In this document: one piece after another, positions 1-9,022 of the stretch | How positions within the stretch are numbered: the stretch's first letter is position 1 | Layout: each line of letters opens with the position of its first letter | Assembly (NCBI GenBank): GCA_023386235.1 | Contig: JAEWKC010000022.1 | Location: 1 to 64,000 of the forward strand | DNA length: 64,000 bases | Direction: 5' to 3' | Source: Bacteroidota bacterium | GTDB taxonomy: Bacteria > Bacteroidota > Bacteroidia > Chitinophagales > Chitinophagaceae | The notes under the pieces: generated by a model | Database searches by the model: none | The model's input: only the letters and a program-made list of their open reading frames with translations | Told to the model about the DNA's origin: nothing | Position numbers and translations under genes: made by a program

Positions 1-813
1 CTTTTATACCTTTTGGCCGTAATGTTTCTTAAAATATTTGCCAGCGGCTTTACACTTTTTGGCGGCGGCAACGGAGGAAGTTTTGCTCCTTCATTATTTA
101 TAGGCGGTTTATTAGGTTTTATTTTTGGAAGATTTTGTCAGCTGGTTGGTTTTGTAGACATTCCCATGTCTAATTTTATAGTAGCCGGCATGGCAGGAAT
201 GCTCAGTGGCGTATTTTTTGCTCCGCTCACCGCCATATTTTTAAGTGCAGAAGTCACCAATGGTTATTCTTTGCTGGTACCTTTAATGATAGTGGCTGCT
301 ATAAGTTTTTTTGTAGTAAAATCTTTTGAAGGACTTTCGTATGAAATGAAAAAGTTATCGCGAGATCATCGTATCGACGTTACAGACAAAGACACGTATC
401 TCATGAGCAGATTGGAATTGGGGCTGCTGGTGCAGCATGATTATCCGTTGTTGCCCGTATCTGCAAAAATGGATCAGATCCTTGATACGATTGTGCATTC
501 CGATAAAGATGTATATGGCGTAATAGATGAAAACGATGCGTACAAAGGCGTGATTCGTCTTAAGAATTTTAAGCATGTGTTTATGGAAGAAATGAAAATG
601 TCGGATAAGATTACAGCCTTGGATTTTATGCAAAAAGAGCAGCCGCTTACGCTGAAAGACGATATAGATTCTGCATTGCATAAATTTGAAATATCAGAAA
701 ATACAAATTCCGTATTACCTATAACAGATTCCAATGGCAAGATGCTGGGCTTTATTCGTAAGTCTAATATTTTAGATAAATACCGAAAAGAATTGTTGAA
801 TACGGCTCATTAA
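1..813 (+). CDS. ClC family chloride channel with C-terminal CBS pair (5' end outside window)
   Basis: This is the C-terminal part of a ClC-type chloride channel or H+/Cl- exchanger of the inner membrane. The frame is open to base 1, so the protein starts upstream; the TTG at 13 is only the first in-window start-like codon. The segment GGSFAPSLFIGG (about residues 21-32 of the visible part) matches the GxFxP filter motif of ClC proteins. It is followed by the hydrophobic stretch with AGMAGMLSGVFFAPLTAIFL that resembles the last ClC helices. After about residue 135 a soluble region fits two CBS domains, which usually bind nucleotides and regulate the channel. Its stop codon overlaps the stop of the convergent glycosyltransferase. 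Confidence 0.9.
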   Translation, partial: LLYLLAVMFLKIFASGFTLFGGGNGGSFAPSLFIGGLLGFIFGRFCQLVGFVDIPMSNFIVAGMAGMLSGVFFAPLTAIFLSAEVTNGYSLLVPLMIVAAISFFVVKSFEGLSYEMKKLSRDHRIDVTDKDTYLMSRLELGLLVQHDYPLLPVSAKMDQILDTIVHSDKDVYGVIDENDAYKGVIRLKNFKHVFMEEMKMSDKITALDFMQKEQPLTLKDDIDSALHKFEISENTNSVLPITDSNGKMLGFIRKSNILDKYRKELLNTAH

Positions 814-1664
814 TTTCTACTCTGTATCTTTTCCATTTTATTATTTTTAAAATCCCTGTAGGCTTTTGCAATCATTTTTAATGTAGTTATTTTTTGCTTT
901 CCGTACAATAGATTGTTTTTAATACGGTTGTTTATATCTCTTTGTTTTGTTTTGAAATAGTCCTTGAATTGCGCTCTATATCTGGCTTTGAGGTATAAAT
1001 TATTTCTAATCATATAATAGAGCCGCACCGGTGAATGCAGTACTCTTTTGGTGGGTCGCAGATTTTTTAGAGAACGAAATGATTTTGTTTCTCCTAAATG
1101 ATGATGAAGAAAGAGATGATTGAATTTTACGGTTTCAAAACCTTTAGATAAAATTTTTAAACAATATTCATCATCAACAGCATCAATAAAAAGTGCTTCG
1201 TCAAATTGACCAATAGCATCTGAAAGTTTCATGTTTATTACACTTCCCGAAGTAATAAGTATTACGTTCTGCTCGTAAGATTTGCTAGATGAAAGAGAAG
1301 TGCCTTCATGTTCTATGCCAAACATTCCCACTGAATTTATATTCGAAAAACGGCTGATACTTAAAAAATAGTTGTCAAGATCTTCCGGGTCAAAATAAGA
1401 ATCCTGATCCATAGTAAGCAAGAAAGATGCGCCACAGGATTTTGCCAGCAATAGAGCCTGGTTAAGTCTTTTTGCAATTCCCTCATTTTTCCCATCGTGA
1501 AAATAAACCCCGCGGTTCTTTATCAATGATGCAAATAAGTCGTTTCTTTCAGAGCTGTTATCTATGATAAACAATCTGTCAAGCTTGTTTGCATAGCTCA
1601 TAATATTTAGAGCTACAGACTTTTCCGGATTATACAATATAACAACGCCAACAATATTTTGCAT
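810..1664 (-). CDS. Glycosyltransferase family 2 (rhamnosyltransferase-like)
   Basis: A 284-residue GT-A fold enzyme that probably adds a sugar from a nucleotide donor to a surface glycan. The N-terminus VGVVILYNPE is the first beta strand of GT2 enzymes. NEGIAKRLNQAL (about 60-71) is typical of the RfbF/rhamnosyltransferase-like subgroup, and DQDS (86-89) is the metal-binding DxD-type motif. The C-terminal quarter is basic and may lie on the membrane. It converges on the ClC gene with overlapping stops and is divergent from the methyltransferase at 1699, so it starts its own transcript within the glycan block. The acceptor and donor cannot be told from sequence. Confidence 0.88.
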   Translation of the reverse strand: MQNIVGVVILYNPEKSVALNIMSYANKLDRLFIIDNSSERNDLFASLIKNRGVYFHDGKNEGIAKRLNQALLLAKSCGASFLLTMDQDSYFDPEDLDNYFLSISRFSNINSVGMFGIEHEGTSLSSSKSYEQNVILITSGSVINMKLSDAIGQFDEALFIDAVDDEYCLKILSKGFETVKFNHLFLHHHLGETKSFRSLKNLRPTKRVLHSPVRLYYMIRNNLYLKARYRAQFKDYFKTKQRDINNRIKNNLLYGKQKITTLKMIAKAYRDFKNNKMEKIQSRN

Positions 1665-1698
1665 GAAATATTAGATTAAAATATCTATCTTGCAAGGT

Positions 1699-2457
1699 AT
1701 GAAATTTCAAGATTACTTGATAACGAATATCTCTTATTTAAAGAATAAAAATAAGCGTGAAACAATTGACATAGCTAAACAATTCTCAGGATTAAAAGGC
1801 ATTGAAATTGGCGGACCAAGCGCTATTTTTTCATTAAAAGGTATTTTTCCCGTATACTTATACGCCGGTATAATAGATGGTGTAAACTTTAGTGAGCAAA
1901 CAGTTTGGGAGGGTAGTATTCATAAAGGTAATACTTATCAATATTATAAAAATAAGCAAAACGGCTATCAATATATTGATGAGGCTGCTGTGTTAGCTAC
2001 AGTGCCCGATAGTCATTATGATTTTTTGCTTTCTTCTCACTGTCTGGAACATATTGCAAATCCGATTGCAGCGTTAAAAAACTGGCTGCGTGTATTAAAA
2101 TCAAAGGCCAAAATATGTCTTGTTTTGCCGGATAAAAACTATACTTTCGATGTTAAACGCCCATATACTACTTTCCAGCATTTGCTGGAAGATTATAAAA
2201 ATAATACGCAAGAGACAGATAATACACATTTTAGTGAAGTAATAGAATTGCACGATTTTACTAAAGAAAAAACGTCATTATCTAAAGATGAATTTAAGTG
2301 CAGAACATGGAATAATTTTGAAAACCGTTGTGTTCATCATCATGTATTTAATTTTGAAACAATTAATACCATGTTGGAATTTTGTGATTGTGATGTGCTT
2401 TTAAATAAACAGTTTTCGCCTTTTCATTTATTAAGTATTGCACAAAAAAGAAGTTAA
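1699..2457 (+). CDS. Class I SAM-dependent methyltransferase (type 11)
   Basis: A 252-residue protein with a Rossmann methyltransferase core. GIEIGGPS (about 34-41) is the SAM-binding glycine motif I, and SSHCLEHI (112-119) is the post-I/II segment seen in Methyltransf_11 proteins, followed by the strand ICLVLPD. The ATG at 1699 was chosen because the upstream in-frame TTG at 1690 gives only three extra residues. It sits between two GT2 genes, six bases before the FkbM-like gene, so it probably methylates a sugar or lipid-linked glycan. The gene is more AT-rich than the housekeeping genes in the window, as often seen in surface polysaccharide loci. Its substrate is unknown. Confidence 0.82.
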   Translation: MKFQDYLITNISYLKNKNKRETIDIAKQFSGLKGIEIGGPSAIFSLKGIFPVYLYAGIIDGVNFSEQTVWEGSIHKGNTYQYYKNKQNGYQYIDEAAVLATVPDSHYDFLLSSHCLEHIANPIAALKNWLRVLKSKAKICLVLPDKNYTFDVKRPYTTFQHLLEDYKNNTQETDNTHFSEVIELHDFTKEKTSLSKDEFKCRTWNNFENRCVHHHVFNFETINTMLEFCDCDVLLNKQFSPFHLLSIAQKRS

Positions 2458-2463
2458 CAACTT

Positions 2464-3309
2464 ATGCGTATACCTATCGTTAATACTATATCCAAAGCTA
2501 TTTCTAAGAAAGCGAAAAAACTTACATCGAGACCTTATTCCAGATTTAATATCAGTTGGACACAAGAGAAATATTACAAACATGCTACCGAACATAAAAG
2601 ATATGTACACAAATACTCCGATGATGTTTCTGTAATATTTTATAACCCGCAGGAGTTTTTACATGCCATCAAAGAGATTTTTATTGATGAAGTGTATTTG
2701 TTTAAACCCAAAACCAAAGAGCCTGTAATCATTGATTGTGGCGGTTTTATAGGATTAAGTGCATTGTATTTTAAATTGCAATATCCCGAATCTAAAGTGA
2801 TAGTATATGAACCGGATAAAAAGAATTTTTTCATTGCAGAAAAAAATATTTCATCGTGGAAAAATATCAAAGATATAACGTTGATAAATAAAGCAATTTG
2901 GATAAACGAAGAACCTATAGAATTTATACAAACCAATGATATGTCAAGTGCTATTGTATACGATAAAACACACAACGTACAAAGCAATATTGTAAAAGTA
3001 GAAACCGAAAGATTGAAAAATATTTTAAACCAACAAGTCGATTTTTTGAAAATAGATATTGAAGGAGCAGAATATGAAGTGCTGAAGGATATTGATTCTT
3101 CATTGACCAATGTGGATAATGTATTTATTGAGTATCACGGATTATATACTGAAATGTACAAGCTCAATACTATTTTTTCTATTCTTGAAAAGAATAATTA
3201 TAAATGGTACATTAAGGAAGCCGATAATGTTTACCCAAGACCTTTTTATGATAAAAGTAAAGTTGCTTTATACGATTTACAATTAAATATATTTGCTTTT
3301 AAAGACTAA
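2464..3309 (+). CDS. FkbM family methyltransferase
   Basis: A 281-residue SAM methyltransferase of the FkbM type. The first 80 residues are a poorly conserved basic leader. VIIDCGGFIGLSALYF (about 88-103) is the SAM motif, YEPD (115-118) carries the acidic residue that binds the ribose, and FLKIDIEGAEYEVLKDI (around 196) is the FkbM hallmark. FkbM relatives O-methylate polyketides and, in bacterial glycan clusters, sugars. It follows the preceding methyltransferase by six bases and precedes a GT2 gene by three, so the three are almost certainly co-transcribed. Two methyltransferases in tandem suggest a terminally methylated glycan. Confidence 0.88.
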   Translation: MRIPIVNTISKAISKKAKKLTSRPYSRFNISWTQEKYYKHATEHKRYVHKYSDDVSVIFYNPQEFLHAIKEIFIDEVYLFKPKTKEPVIIDCGGFIGLSALYFKLQYPESKVIVYEPDKKNFFIAEKNISSWKNIKDITLINKAIWINEEPIEFIQTNDMSSAIVYDKTHNVQSNIVKVETERLKNILNQQVDFLKIDIEGAEYEVLKDIDSSLTNVDNVFIEYHGLYTEMYKLNTIFSILEKNNYKWYIKEADNVYPRPFYDKSKVALYDLQLNIFAFKD

Positions 3310-3312
3310 TAA

Positions 3313-4242
3313 ATGAGTGTGCTGATTTCCATTTGTATCCCTGCATATAAAAATGCGGCTTTTCTTTCGAGGCTGTTGGATTCTATTGCTCATCAGACTT
3401 TCAAAGATTTTGAAGTAATTATTTCAGACGATAGTCCTGATAATGAATTGGAAATCATTATTGAATCTTATAAAAATTATTTTCCGTTTGTTTATCATAA
3501 AAATATTGTTGCGCTGGGCTCTCCTGCCAACTGGAATAATGCAATACAGCTTGCAAAAGGAAAATGGATAAAGTTGATGCATAATGATGATTGGTTTGCC
3601 AATACAAGAAGTTTGGAAATATTTGCAGCATATACAATGCAATCGGGCGTCAAAGATTTTATTTTTTCCGCACATCATTTGTATGAAAACGATAAAATAA
3701 AATCTATAGAAAAAGTAAATTCTATAATTGAAAATCAGCTAAGAAAAAATCCTTTAATTCTATTTCGGAAAAATTATATAGGTCATCCGAGTACTACATT
3801 GATTAAAAATAACAGAGAGATATGGTACGACGAAAATATAAAATGGGTAGTTGATTTTGAGTTTTATATAAGAGCTCTAAAAGAAACGGACTTTATATAT
3901 ATCGATCAACCGCTGATAAACATTGGTTTAGGCGAACATCAGATTACACAACAGGTTTTTAGGAACAGAGATGTGGAAATTCCGGAAAACATATATCTAT
4001 TAAATAAATTAGGAAAAAGCATACTTAATAATATAGTAGTGTATGATTATTATTGGCGTTTGCTGCGCAATTTACAAATAAGAAACTGGAATGAGTTTGC
4101 CAATAAAGTTCACGATGAAATTCCCGATGAGATTAAGAGTATGTTTAACGTACAAAAAAAATATTCTTTAAAGATGTTGAATAAAGGGATCGTTTCTAAA
4201 TTACTAATGTTTTCAACTTATTTAAAAGGAAAGATAAAATGA
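3313..4242 (+). CDS. Glycosyltransferase family 2
   Basis: A 309-residue GT2 enzyme. The N-terminus LISICIPAYKNAAFLSRLL is the classic first strand and helix of the family. ISDDS (37-41) binds the nucleotide and HNDDW (90-94) is the DxD-type metal site. RNYIGHPSTTLI in the middle lies in the acceptor-side region. The stop codon overlaps the start of the next glycosyltransferase as ATGA, which indicates translational coupling. It probably transfers one sugar during assembly of a surface polysaccharide or O-antigen-like chain. Confidence 0.9.
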   Translation: MSVLISICIPAYKNAAFLSRLLDSIAHQTFKDFEVIISDDSPDNELEIIIESYKNYFPFVYHKNIVALGSPANWNNAIQLAKGKWIKLMHNDDWFANTRSLEIFAAYTMQSGVKDFIFSAHHLYENDKIKSIEKVNSIIENQLRKNPLILFRKNYIGHPSTTLIKNNREIWYDENIKWVVDFEFYIRALKETDFIYIDQPLINIGLGEHQITQQVFRNRDVEIPENIYLLNKLGKSILNNIVVYDYYWRLLRNLQIRNWNEFANKVHDEIPDEIKSMFNVQKKYSLKMLNKGIVSKLLMFSTYLKGKIK

Positions 4243-5375
4243 AGATTGCCATTAACTGTTGGATACTGCGTAATAAAAATGTGGATGGAATCGGCAATTT
4301 TTGTATAGAAGTTGTCAGGCATTTAGCTATGTCTCATCCGCAAGATGAAATTCTTTTACTATGCGATAAAAAATTTACAGAAGATTATTTCAATTTCCCC
4401 AACGTAAGCATTCATAGGGTTTTGCCACCATACCGGCATCCTGTTTTATATGTTGTATATATGGAAACAGTAGTGAAATATTTTTTACGCAAACATCAGC
4501 CGGATATATTTATTGGCATTGAAGGCTTTTTGAGTCTTGGTGCTAAAACACCACAGCTGCCGGTGATTCATGATTTGAACTTTGAGCATTATCCACAGGA
4601 TCTGCCTTTTAGAAACCGATTGTATTATAGAAATTTTATGCCCAGATTTGCCGCTAAAGCAGGCAGAATAGCAACCGTATCTTCCTATACAAAAAATGAT
4701 CTTGTTGATAAATACAAAGTTTCGGCAGAGAAAATTGATGTAGTGTATTGTGGCATCAAACAAAAGTTTCAACCTTTATCAAAAACGGAAATAGCAGACA
4801 CCCGACAAAAATATACTGACGGTAATCCTTATTTCTTTTTTGTAGGCTCTATGCATCCGCGCAAAAATTTGATAAGATTGATAAAGGCTTTTGATATTTT
4901 CAGGAAAAATAATCCGCAGCAAAAACACAGACTGGTTTTATCCGGGAATATTCTGTGGGATCACAAAATGTTTGATAAAGTTCTCAGCGAAATATCTTTT
5001 AAAAACGATATAATATTTACCGGGAGGGTTACCGATGAAGAGTTGAAAAATTTGCTGGGATCCGCTGTAGCTCTGGCTTTTGTACCAACTTTTGAAGGAT
5101 TTGGTTTGCCAATTGTTGAAGCGTTCCAGGCAGCAGTGCCTGTTGTTTGCAGCAACGTTACTTCTATGCCCGAAGTGGCTGGTGGCGCGGCTTTCCTAGT
5201 GAATCCTTTTGAGGAAAATGATATAGCCAGAGGGTTAGAGGAAGTAGCGAATAATACGGTACTGAGCCAAAGTCTTGTTGAAAAAGGGAAAAAAAGAAAA
5301 GAGTTTTTCAACTGGCAAAAAACAGCCGATCTGCTGTACGAGTCTGTATTAAAAACGATCAATCAATCACGTTGA
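4239..5375 (+). CDS. Glycosyltransferase family 4 (GT-B)
   Basis: A 378-residue GT-B enzyme with two Rossmann-like halves. The N-terminal half has the acceptor-side pattern beginning MKIAINCWILRNK with the glycine turn DGIGN. The C-terminal half has VGSMHPRKNLIRLI (from about residue 202) and FEGFGLPIVEA (from about 285), the retaining-GT4 donor site with the EX7E-type glutamates. The start overlaps the stop of the upstream GT2 by four bases. The 3' end overlaps the end of the convergent glycosyltransferase by about 17 bases, so this is the last gene of the + strand glycan operon. Confidence 0.92.
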   Translation: MKIAINCWILRNKNVDGIGNFCIEVVRHLAMSHPQDEILLLCDKKFTEDYFNFPNVSIHRVLPPYRHPVLYVVYMETVVKYFLRKHQPDIFIGIEGFLSLGAKTPQLPVIHDLNFEHYPQDLPFRNRLYYRNFMPRFAAKAGRIATVSSYTKNDLVDKYKVSAEKIDVVYCGIKQKFQPLSKTEIADTRQKYTDGNPYFFFVGSMHPRKNLIRLIKAFDIFRKNNPQQKHRLVLSGNILWDHKMFDKVLSEISFKNDIIFTGRVTDEELKNLLGSAVALAFVPTFEGFGLPIVEAFQAAVPVVCSNVTSMPEVAGGAAFLVNPFEENDIARGLEEVANNTVLSQSLVEKGKKRKEFFNWQKTADLLYESVLKTINQSR

Positions 5376-6474
5376 TTTTATCTACGAATCGTTGCGCGAT
5401 ATTTTCCCACCCAAACTGGAAGTAAAATTTATGCGGCGTTATGTCATAAATGGTAGGCTTTATTTTTATCACTTCTTCAGCAAAGGTGTGATAGTCCAGA
5501 TCTTTTACCACCGTTATTTTCCTGTCTACAATTCCTTGCGGAATCCCTAATGCTCCGTTCGAAAAAGATACGGCAGAGCAGCCGTAACCTAATGCTTCCA
5601 CCAGTTTTGTTTTGATACCACCACCGATCCAGACAGGATTTAAAAATATTTCAGCACCTTTAAATACGGCATGTATATCATCTACAAAACCAAGAATTTT
5701 CACCTGCTTATATTCTTTAGCAGCTATTTCTTTAGGTATGTTTTTTCCGCAAACAATCAGGAAGCAGTTTGGATCTCTGTCCAAGATTAGCGGCATTGTA
5801 TGATCAAGTAATAATTTCAACGCCATTAAGTTGGGCTCATAGTCAAAAGTGCCGTTAAACAAAAGCAGGGTAGCGCTTTCCGGAATGCCGTGTTCTGCCT
5901 TTAGTTTGTTTACCTGCGCTTTCTTTTCCTGTTCGCTAAGCGCGGTATATATTTCTGTGCCGTAGGTAAGTACCGAGGTTTTTTCTTCTTTGAGTTTATA
6001 ATGTTTTACAGCATATAGCCTGTCTTCTTCGGTAATGAAAAAACTATGGTCAGCTCTGCGATGCACATATCTTTCGTAGTAGAACAGCATCCACCACCAC
6101 CACTTGCCAATGGTTTTAAAGCGCAGCGATTCAATGTTGTGCGAACGAATGACAAACTTTAAGTTGCACTGATATTTCACATACAAGCCTAATAATCCCA
6201 TATAAGGATGCTCTATGGAAAGATGGGTAATTTTTTTCTTTTTTACCAGCCTGTTTATTTTGTAATAATAAAAAAGATTGATATAGCGGAAAGGCGAATC
6301 GGAAAAAAATTTGAATACTGAATAGTTTACTTTCTCCGGTTTGTTAGATTTAGTGGAAACTACTGTTAAATACACTTTCATGGAAATGTATTTATACAGC
6401 AGATAAATCGCTTTTTGCCCGCCACCTTGTGCGGGCAAAAAGCTGTAAGGTGCTATGGAGAGCAAATTAATCAA
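5359..6474 (-). CDS. Glycosyltransferase family 4 (GT-B), TTG start
   Basis: About 371 residues, GT-B fold. Motifs are PAQGGGQKAIYLLY near the N-terminus, NGTFDYEPNLMALK in the linker and GGGIKTKLVEALGYG in the donor domain. The frame extends up to a TTG at 6504, but that TTG lies in a TATATTTG string inside the end of the yfhO-like gene. A TTG at 6474, overlapping the upstream stop codon as TTGATTAA, gives a family-like N-terminus (INLLSIAPYSF), so I prefer it. No ATG is available near the expected N-terminus. The overlap with the upstream membrane protein points to translational coupling and a shared glycan pathway. Confidence 0.85.
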   Translation of the reverse strand: MINLLSIAPYSFLPAQGGGQKAIYLLYKYISMKVYLTVVSTKSNKPEKVNYSVFKFFSDSPFRYINLFYYYKINRLVKKKKITHLSIEHPYMGLLGLYVKYQCNLKFVIRSHNIESLRFKTIGKWWWWMLFYYERYVHRRADHSFFITEEDRLYAVKHYKLKEEKTSVLTYGTEIYTALSEQEKKAQVNKLKAEHGIPESATLLLFNGTFDYEPNLMALKLLLDHTMPLILDRDPNCFLIVCGKNIPKEIAAKEYKQVKILGFVDDIHAVFKGAEIFLNPVWIGGGIKTKLVEALGYGCSAVSFSNGALGIPQGIVDRKITVVKDLDYHTFAEEVIKIKPTIYDITPHKFYFQFGWENIAQRFVDKINVID

Positions 6475-8950
6475 CTGTAGGTTTTGCTTTTTTTCTGATA
6501 ACAAATATAATGGCTAAAAGTAAGATCAACAAGAGCAGGCTATTGCAAATTACAATTAACGTATTACCTGTTTTTACTGAATCCGGCTCAAATTTAAAGA
6601 GAATCTCATGCTCGCCGGCAGGAACTGCTATACCACGTAATGCGTAATTTACTTTAGCGTATTCAGTTTTTTTGCCATCAATATACGCGTTCCATCCCGC
6701 CGGATAGTACACCTCGCTTAATACGGCAAATTGATTGCTTTGCGATGATGTTTTATATTTGATTTCATCATTGCTGTAGCTGGTAAGTTGTATGCTGGCG
6801 GTGCTGTCAAACGCGGTATTGGCGCCAATCGCGCTTTTAAATGATTCCTGAACATAAGCGGTATCTTTCGGGTTGAAGTTGTTCAGCGCGTTCATTTCGG
6901 CTGCGGCATTCGGTACCAATTGTACATGTTTTACAAACCAGGCAGCGCCTAAAGCTTCAGGGTTTGTCATTACATTTCCATCCTGACCTACAATGTATTT
7001 TGTGTTCAGCATGTTTAATACGCCCGGGTTAATAGATCTTGACATTTGACCTTGTATCAGATCCTGGTAGATGCTCAGCTTAGCAGGATGATACCCACCA
7101 ATAGAACGGTGATGATAAGAAGTAACGGCATCCTGGAAAGGATCGCCGTTTGCCAGGTTAAATATTCTGTAATGCGGATCTTTATCCTGCAATATTTGCT
7201 GGTCGTACGGTTTCAAAGAAAAAGCCTGTGACTCTATATCTTCGGGCTGCATAAAGTTTTCTGCATTCATATATTTTTTACCTACAGCTAAAAGATCCAC
7301 AGTATTCACTACGGTAAGAATGAGTAGGAGAGCAGTGGCTTTTAATTTATCTTTCATAAATAAATACAAAGCACCGAGTAATAATGCAGAAAATAGAATG
7401 ACTCTCAAAATGCCTGAAAAGAACATATCCTTGCGCGCGTCTTTTAAAGCATTAATAACAGAAGCACCTACTGCTTCACCGCCCGCTTGCGGATTGGCAA
7501 ACATCTGCTTCAATTGTTCATCCAGGCTTGCTCCGTAGTCGTTCATAAAATATATTAGCAATAACAAAACTACAGTGCCGCCTAAAGCGTAGGTTATTTT
7601 TTTGAAATGCTTTTGTATAAACTCTTTCGGGTTTGTTTCTGTATTAAATAATAAAGCCTGCAAACATAGAGCTGCCATTAACGGAAGTGTTAATTGCGGT
7701 ATTACTAACGCCATGGAAGGTGCTCTGAACTTATTGTATAACGGAAGGATATTGAACAATGTATCATTCAGCCCAAAGTATTTACCCCAAGCCAGTATAA
7801 TGCCTAAAAGAGTTGCGGCCAGTAGCCACCAGCGATGTTTTATTTTAAATACAAAACCTATAATGGCCAGTAAGCATATAATGATGCCGATGTATACAGG
7901 CCCCGATGTGCTTTCTAAGCCTCCCCAATACTGCGGTATCATTTGCGATAACTGCGCTACAGCTTCTCCCGGCAAGCCAGCTCCGGAAAGGTTGTCTGCC
8001 AATTTTTCGTTTTCGGCAAAAGTGTTGGCAGAGCCGCCGCCAAACGCGTTGGGCATCATCATTTGCAGGGGTTCCGCTTTGTGCATGCTCCACATAAATG
8101 CATAAGAATTATCCAGTCCTTTAGTGTGTTCTATTTCTTTAGCCAAGCCACCTTCTGCAATTTCCAATGCTTTTCCTCCTCGCATGGTATATTTTGAATA
8201 TTCCGCAGTGGTAAGCAATACCGTTGCAAAATTGCCAATACCTATTGCGCCGCCTAAAAGTGAAAGCCCAAGCGCTATGAGCATGTGTTTGTATTGCCCC
8301 GTTTTGATCCAGTGAATGATAAAGGCAATGGTCATAACAGCTATTACAAGCAAAAGATAATAGGTGATTTGTATGTGATTGGCACGCATTTGCAAAGTAG
8401 CGAACAAGCAGGTTACAGCCAGGCCGATAATGTATTTTCTTTTGAAAATTAAAAGAATGCCGGCAAGTAAGGCAGGCATTAATGCGATAGCCAGAAATTT
8501 GGTTTCGTGGCCCGCAACAGCGATCACAGGATTATAAGTACAATAAGCAAACGCAACGCTGGCAAGAATTCTTACTAGTAAATTGAATCTGAAAACTACG
8601 GTAAGAATATAAAAACAGATGCTTGCCAAAAAGAAATAGGAAGCAGGGTTAGGTAGTCCTAACGAGAGAATTGTGATGAAATGATTGGGAACAAACTCAC
8701 TGTTATCCATGGCGGTTTGATAGTTGGGTGTTCCGCTGAACAGGTGTGTATTCCACAGTGGAAAATGTCCATGTATGGCTTTGTATTCAAAGGCGTTTTG
8801 TGCCATTCCTTTCCAGTGAATAATATCAGGCTGCGAAAGTACCTGACCTGATAAAGCAGGGTAGCAGAAAATCAGTGCCAACAACAAAAATATGGCAATG
8901 GCAATCAGGTGAGGTAATAAGTCTTTTTTCCAGTCGAAATTTTTAAGCAT
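6467..8950 (-). CDS. YfhO family polytopic membrane protein
   Basis: An 827-residue inner-membrane protein of the YfhO type, a GT-C-like family linked to lipid-anchored glycan modification (YfhO of Gram-positives glycosylates lipoteichoic acid). The N-terminus has a first helix (about 14-33) followed by a loop with the conserved SQPD acid. There are many hydrophobic segments up to about residue 570, then an extracytoplasmic region with an RIFNLANGDP-like segment and a last helix near 795-817. It heads a minus-strand pair with the GT4 gene, which overlaps its 3' end. A role in decorating a surface glycan with a lipid-linked sugar is inference. Confidence 0.88.
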   Translation of the reverse strand: MLKNFDWKKDLLPHLIAIAIFLLLALIFCYPALSGQVLSQPDIIHWKGMAQNAFEYKAIHGHFPLWNTHLFSGTPNYQTAMDNSEFVPNHFITILSLGLPNPASYFFLASICFYILTVVFRFNLLVRILASVAFAYCTYNPVIAVAGHETKFLAIALMPALLAGILLIFKRKYIIGLAVTCLFATLQMRANHIQITYYLLLVIAVMTIAFIIHWIKTGQYKHMLIALGLSLLGGAIGIGNFATVLLTTAEYSKYTMRGGKALEIAEGGLAKEIEHTKGLDNSYAFMWSMHKAEPLQMMMPNAFGGGSANTFAENEKLADNLSGAGLPGEAVAQLSQMIPQYWGGLESTSGPVYIGIIICLLAIIGFVFKIKHRWWLLAATLLGIILAWGKYFGLNDTLFNILPLYNKFRAPSMALVIPQLTLPLMAALCLQALLFNTETNPKEFIQKHFKKITYALGGTVVLLLLIYFMNDYGASLDEQLKQMFANPQAGGEAVGASVINALKDARKDMFFSGILRVILFSALLLGALYLFMKDKLKATALLLILTVVNTVDLLAVGKKYMNAENFMQPEDIESQAFSLKPYDQQILQDKDPHYRIFNLANGDPFQDAVTSYHHRSIGGYHPAKLSIYQDLIQGQMSRSINPGVLNMLNTKYIVGQDGNVMTNPEALGAAWFVKHVQLVPNAAAEMNALNNFNPKDTAYVQESFKSAIGANTAFDSTASIQLTSYSNDEIKYKTSSQSNQFAVLSEVYYPAGWNAYIDGKKTEYAKVNYALRGIAVPAGEHEILFKFEPDSVKTGNTLIVICNSLLLLILLLAIIFVIRKKAKPTVD

Positions 8951-9022
8951 TGTTTTTTTAGTATTTAGATTTTAGTACTTCATATTCAGATATCAGTCGC
9001 GGACTAATCAATCGACACAAAT

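Noticed and set aside
7602..8105. Long + strand frame opposite the yfhO-like gene
   Set aside because: A shadow of the confident membrane protein on the other strand, with no domain features.
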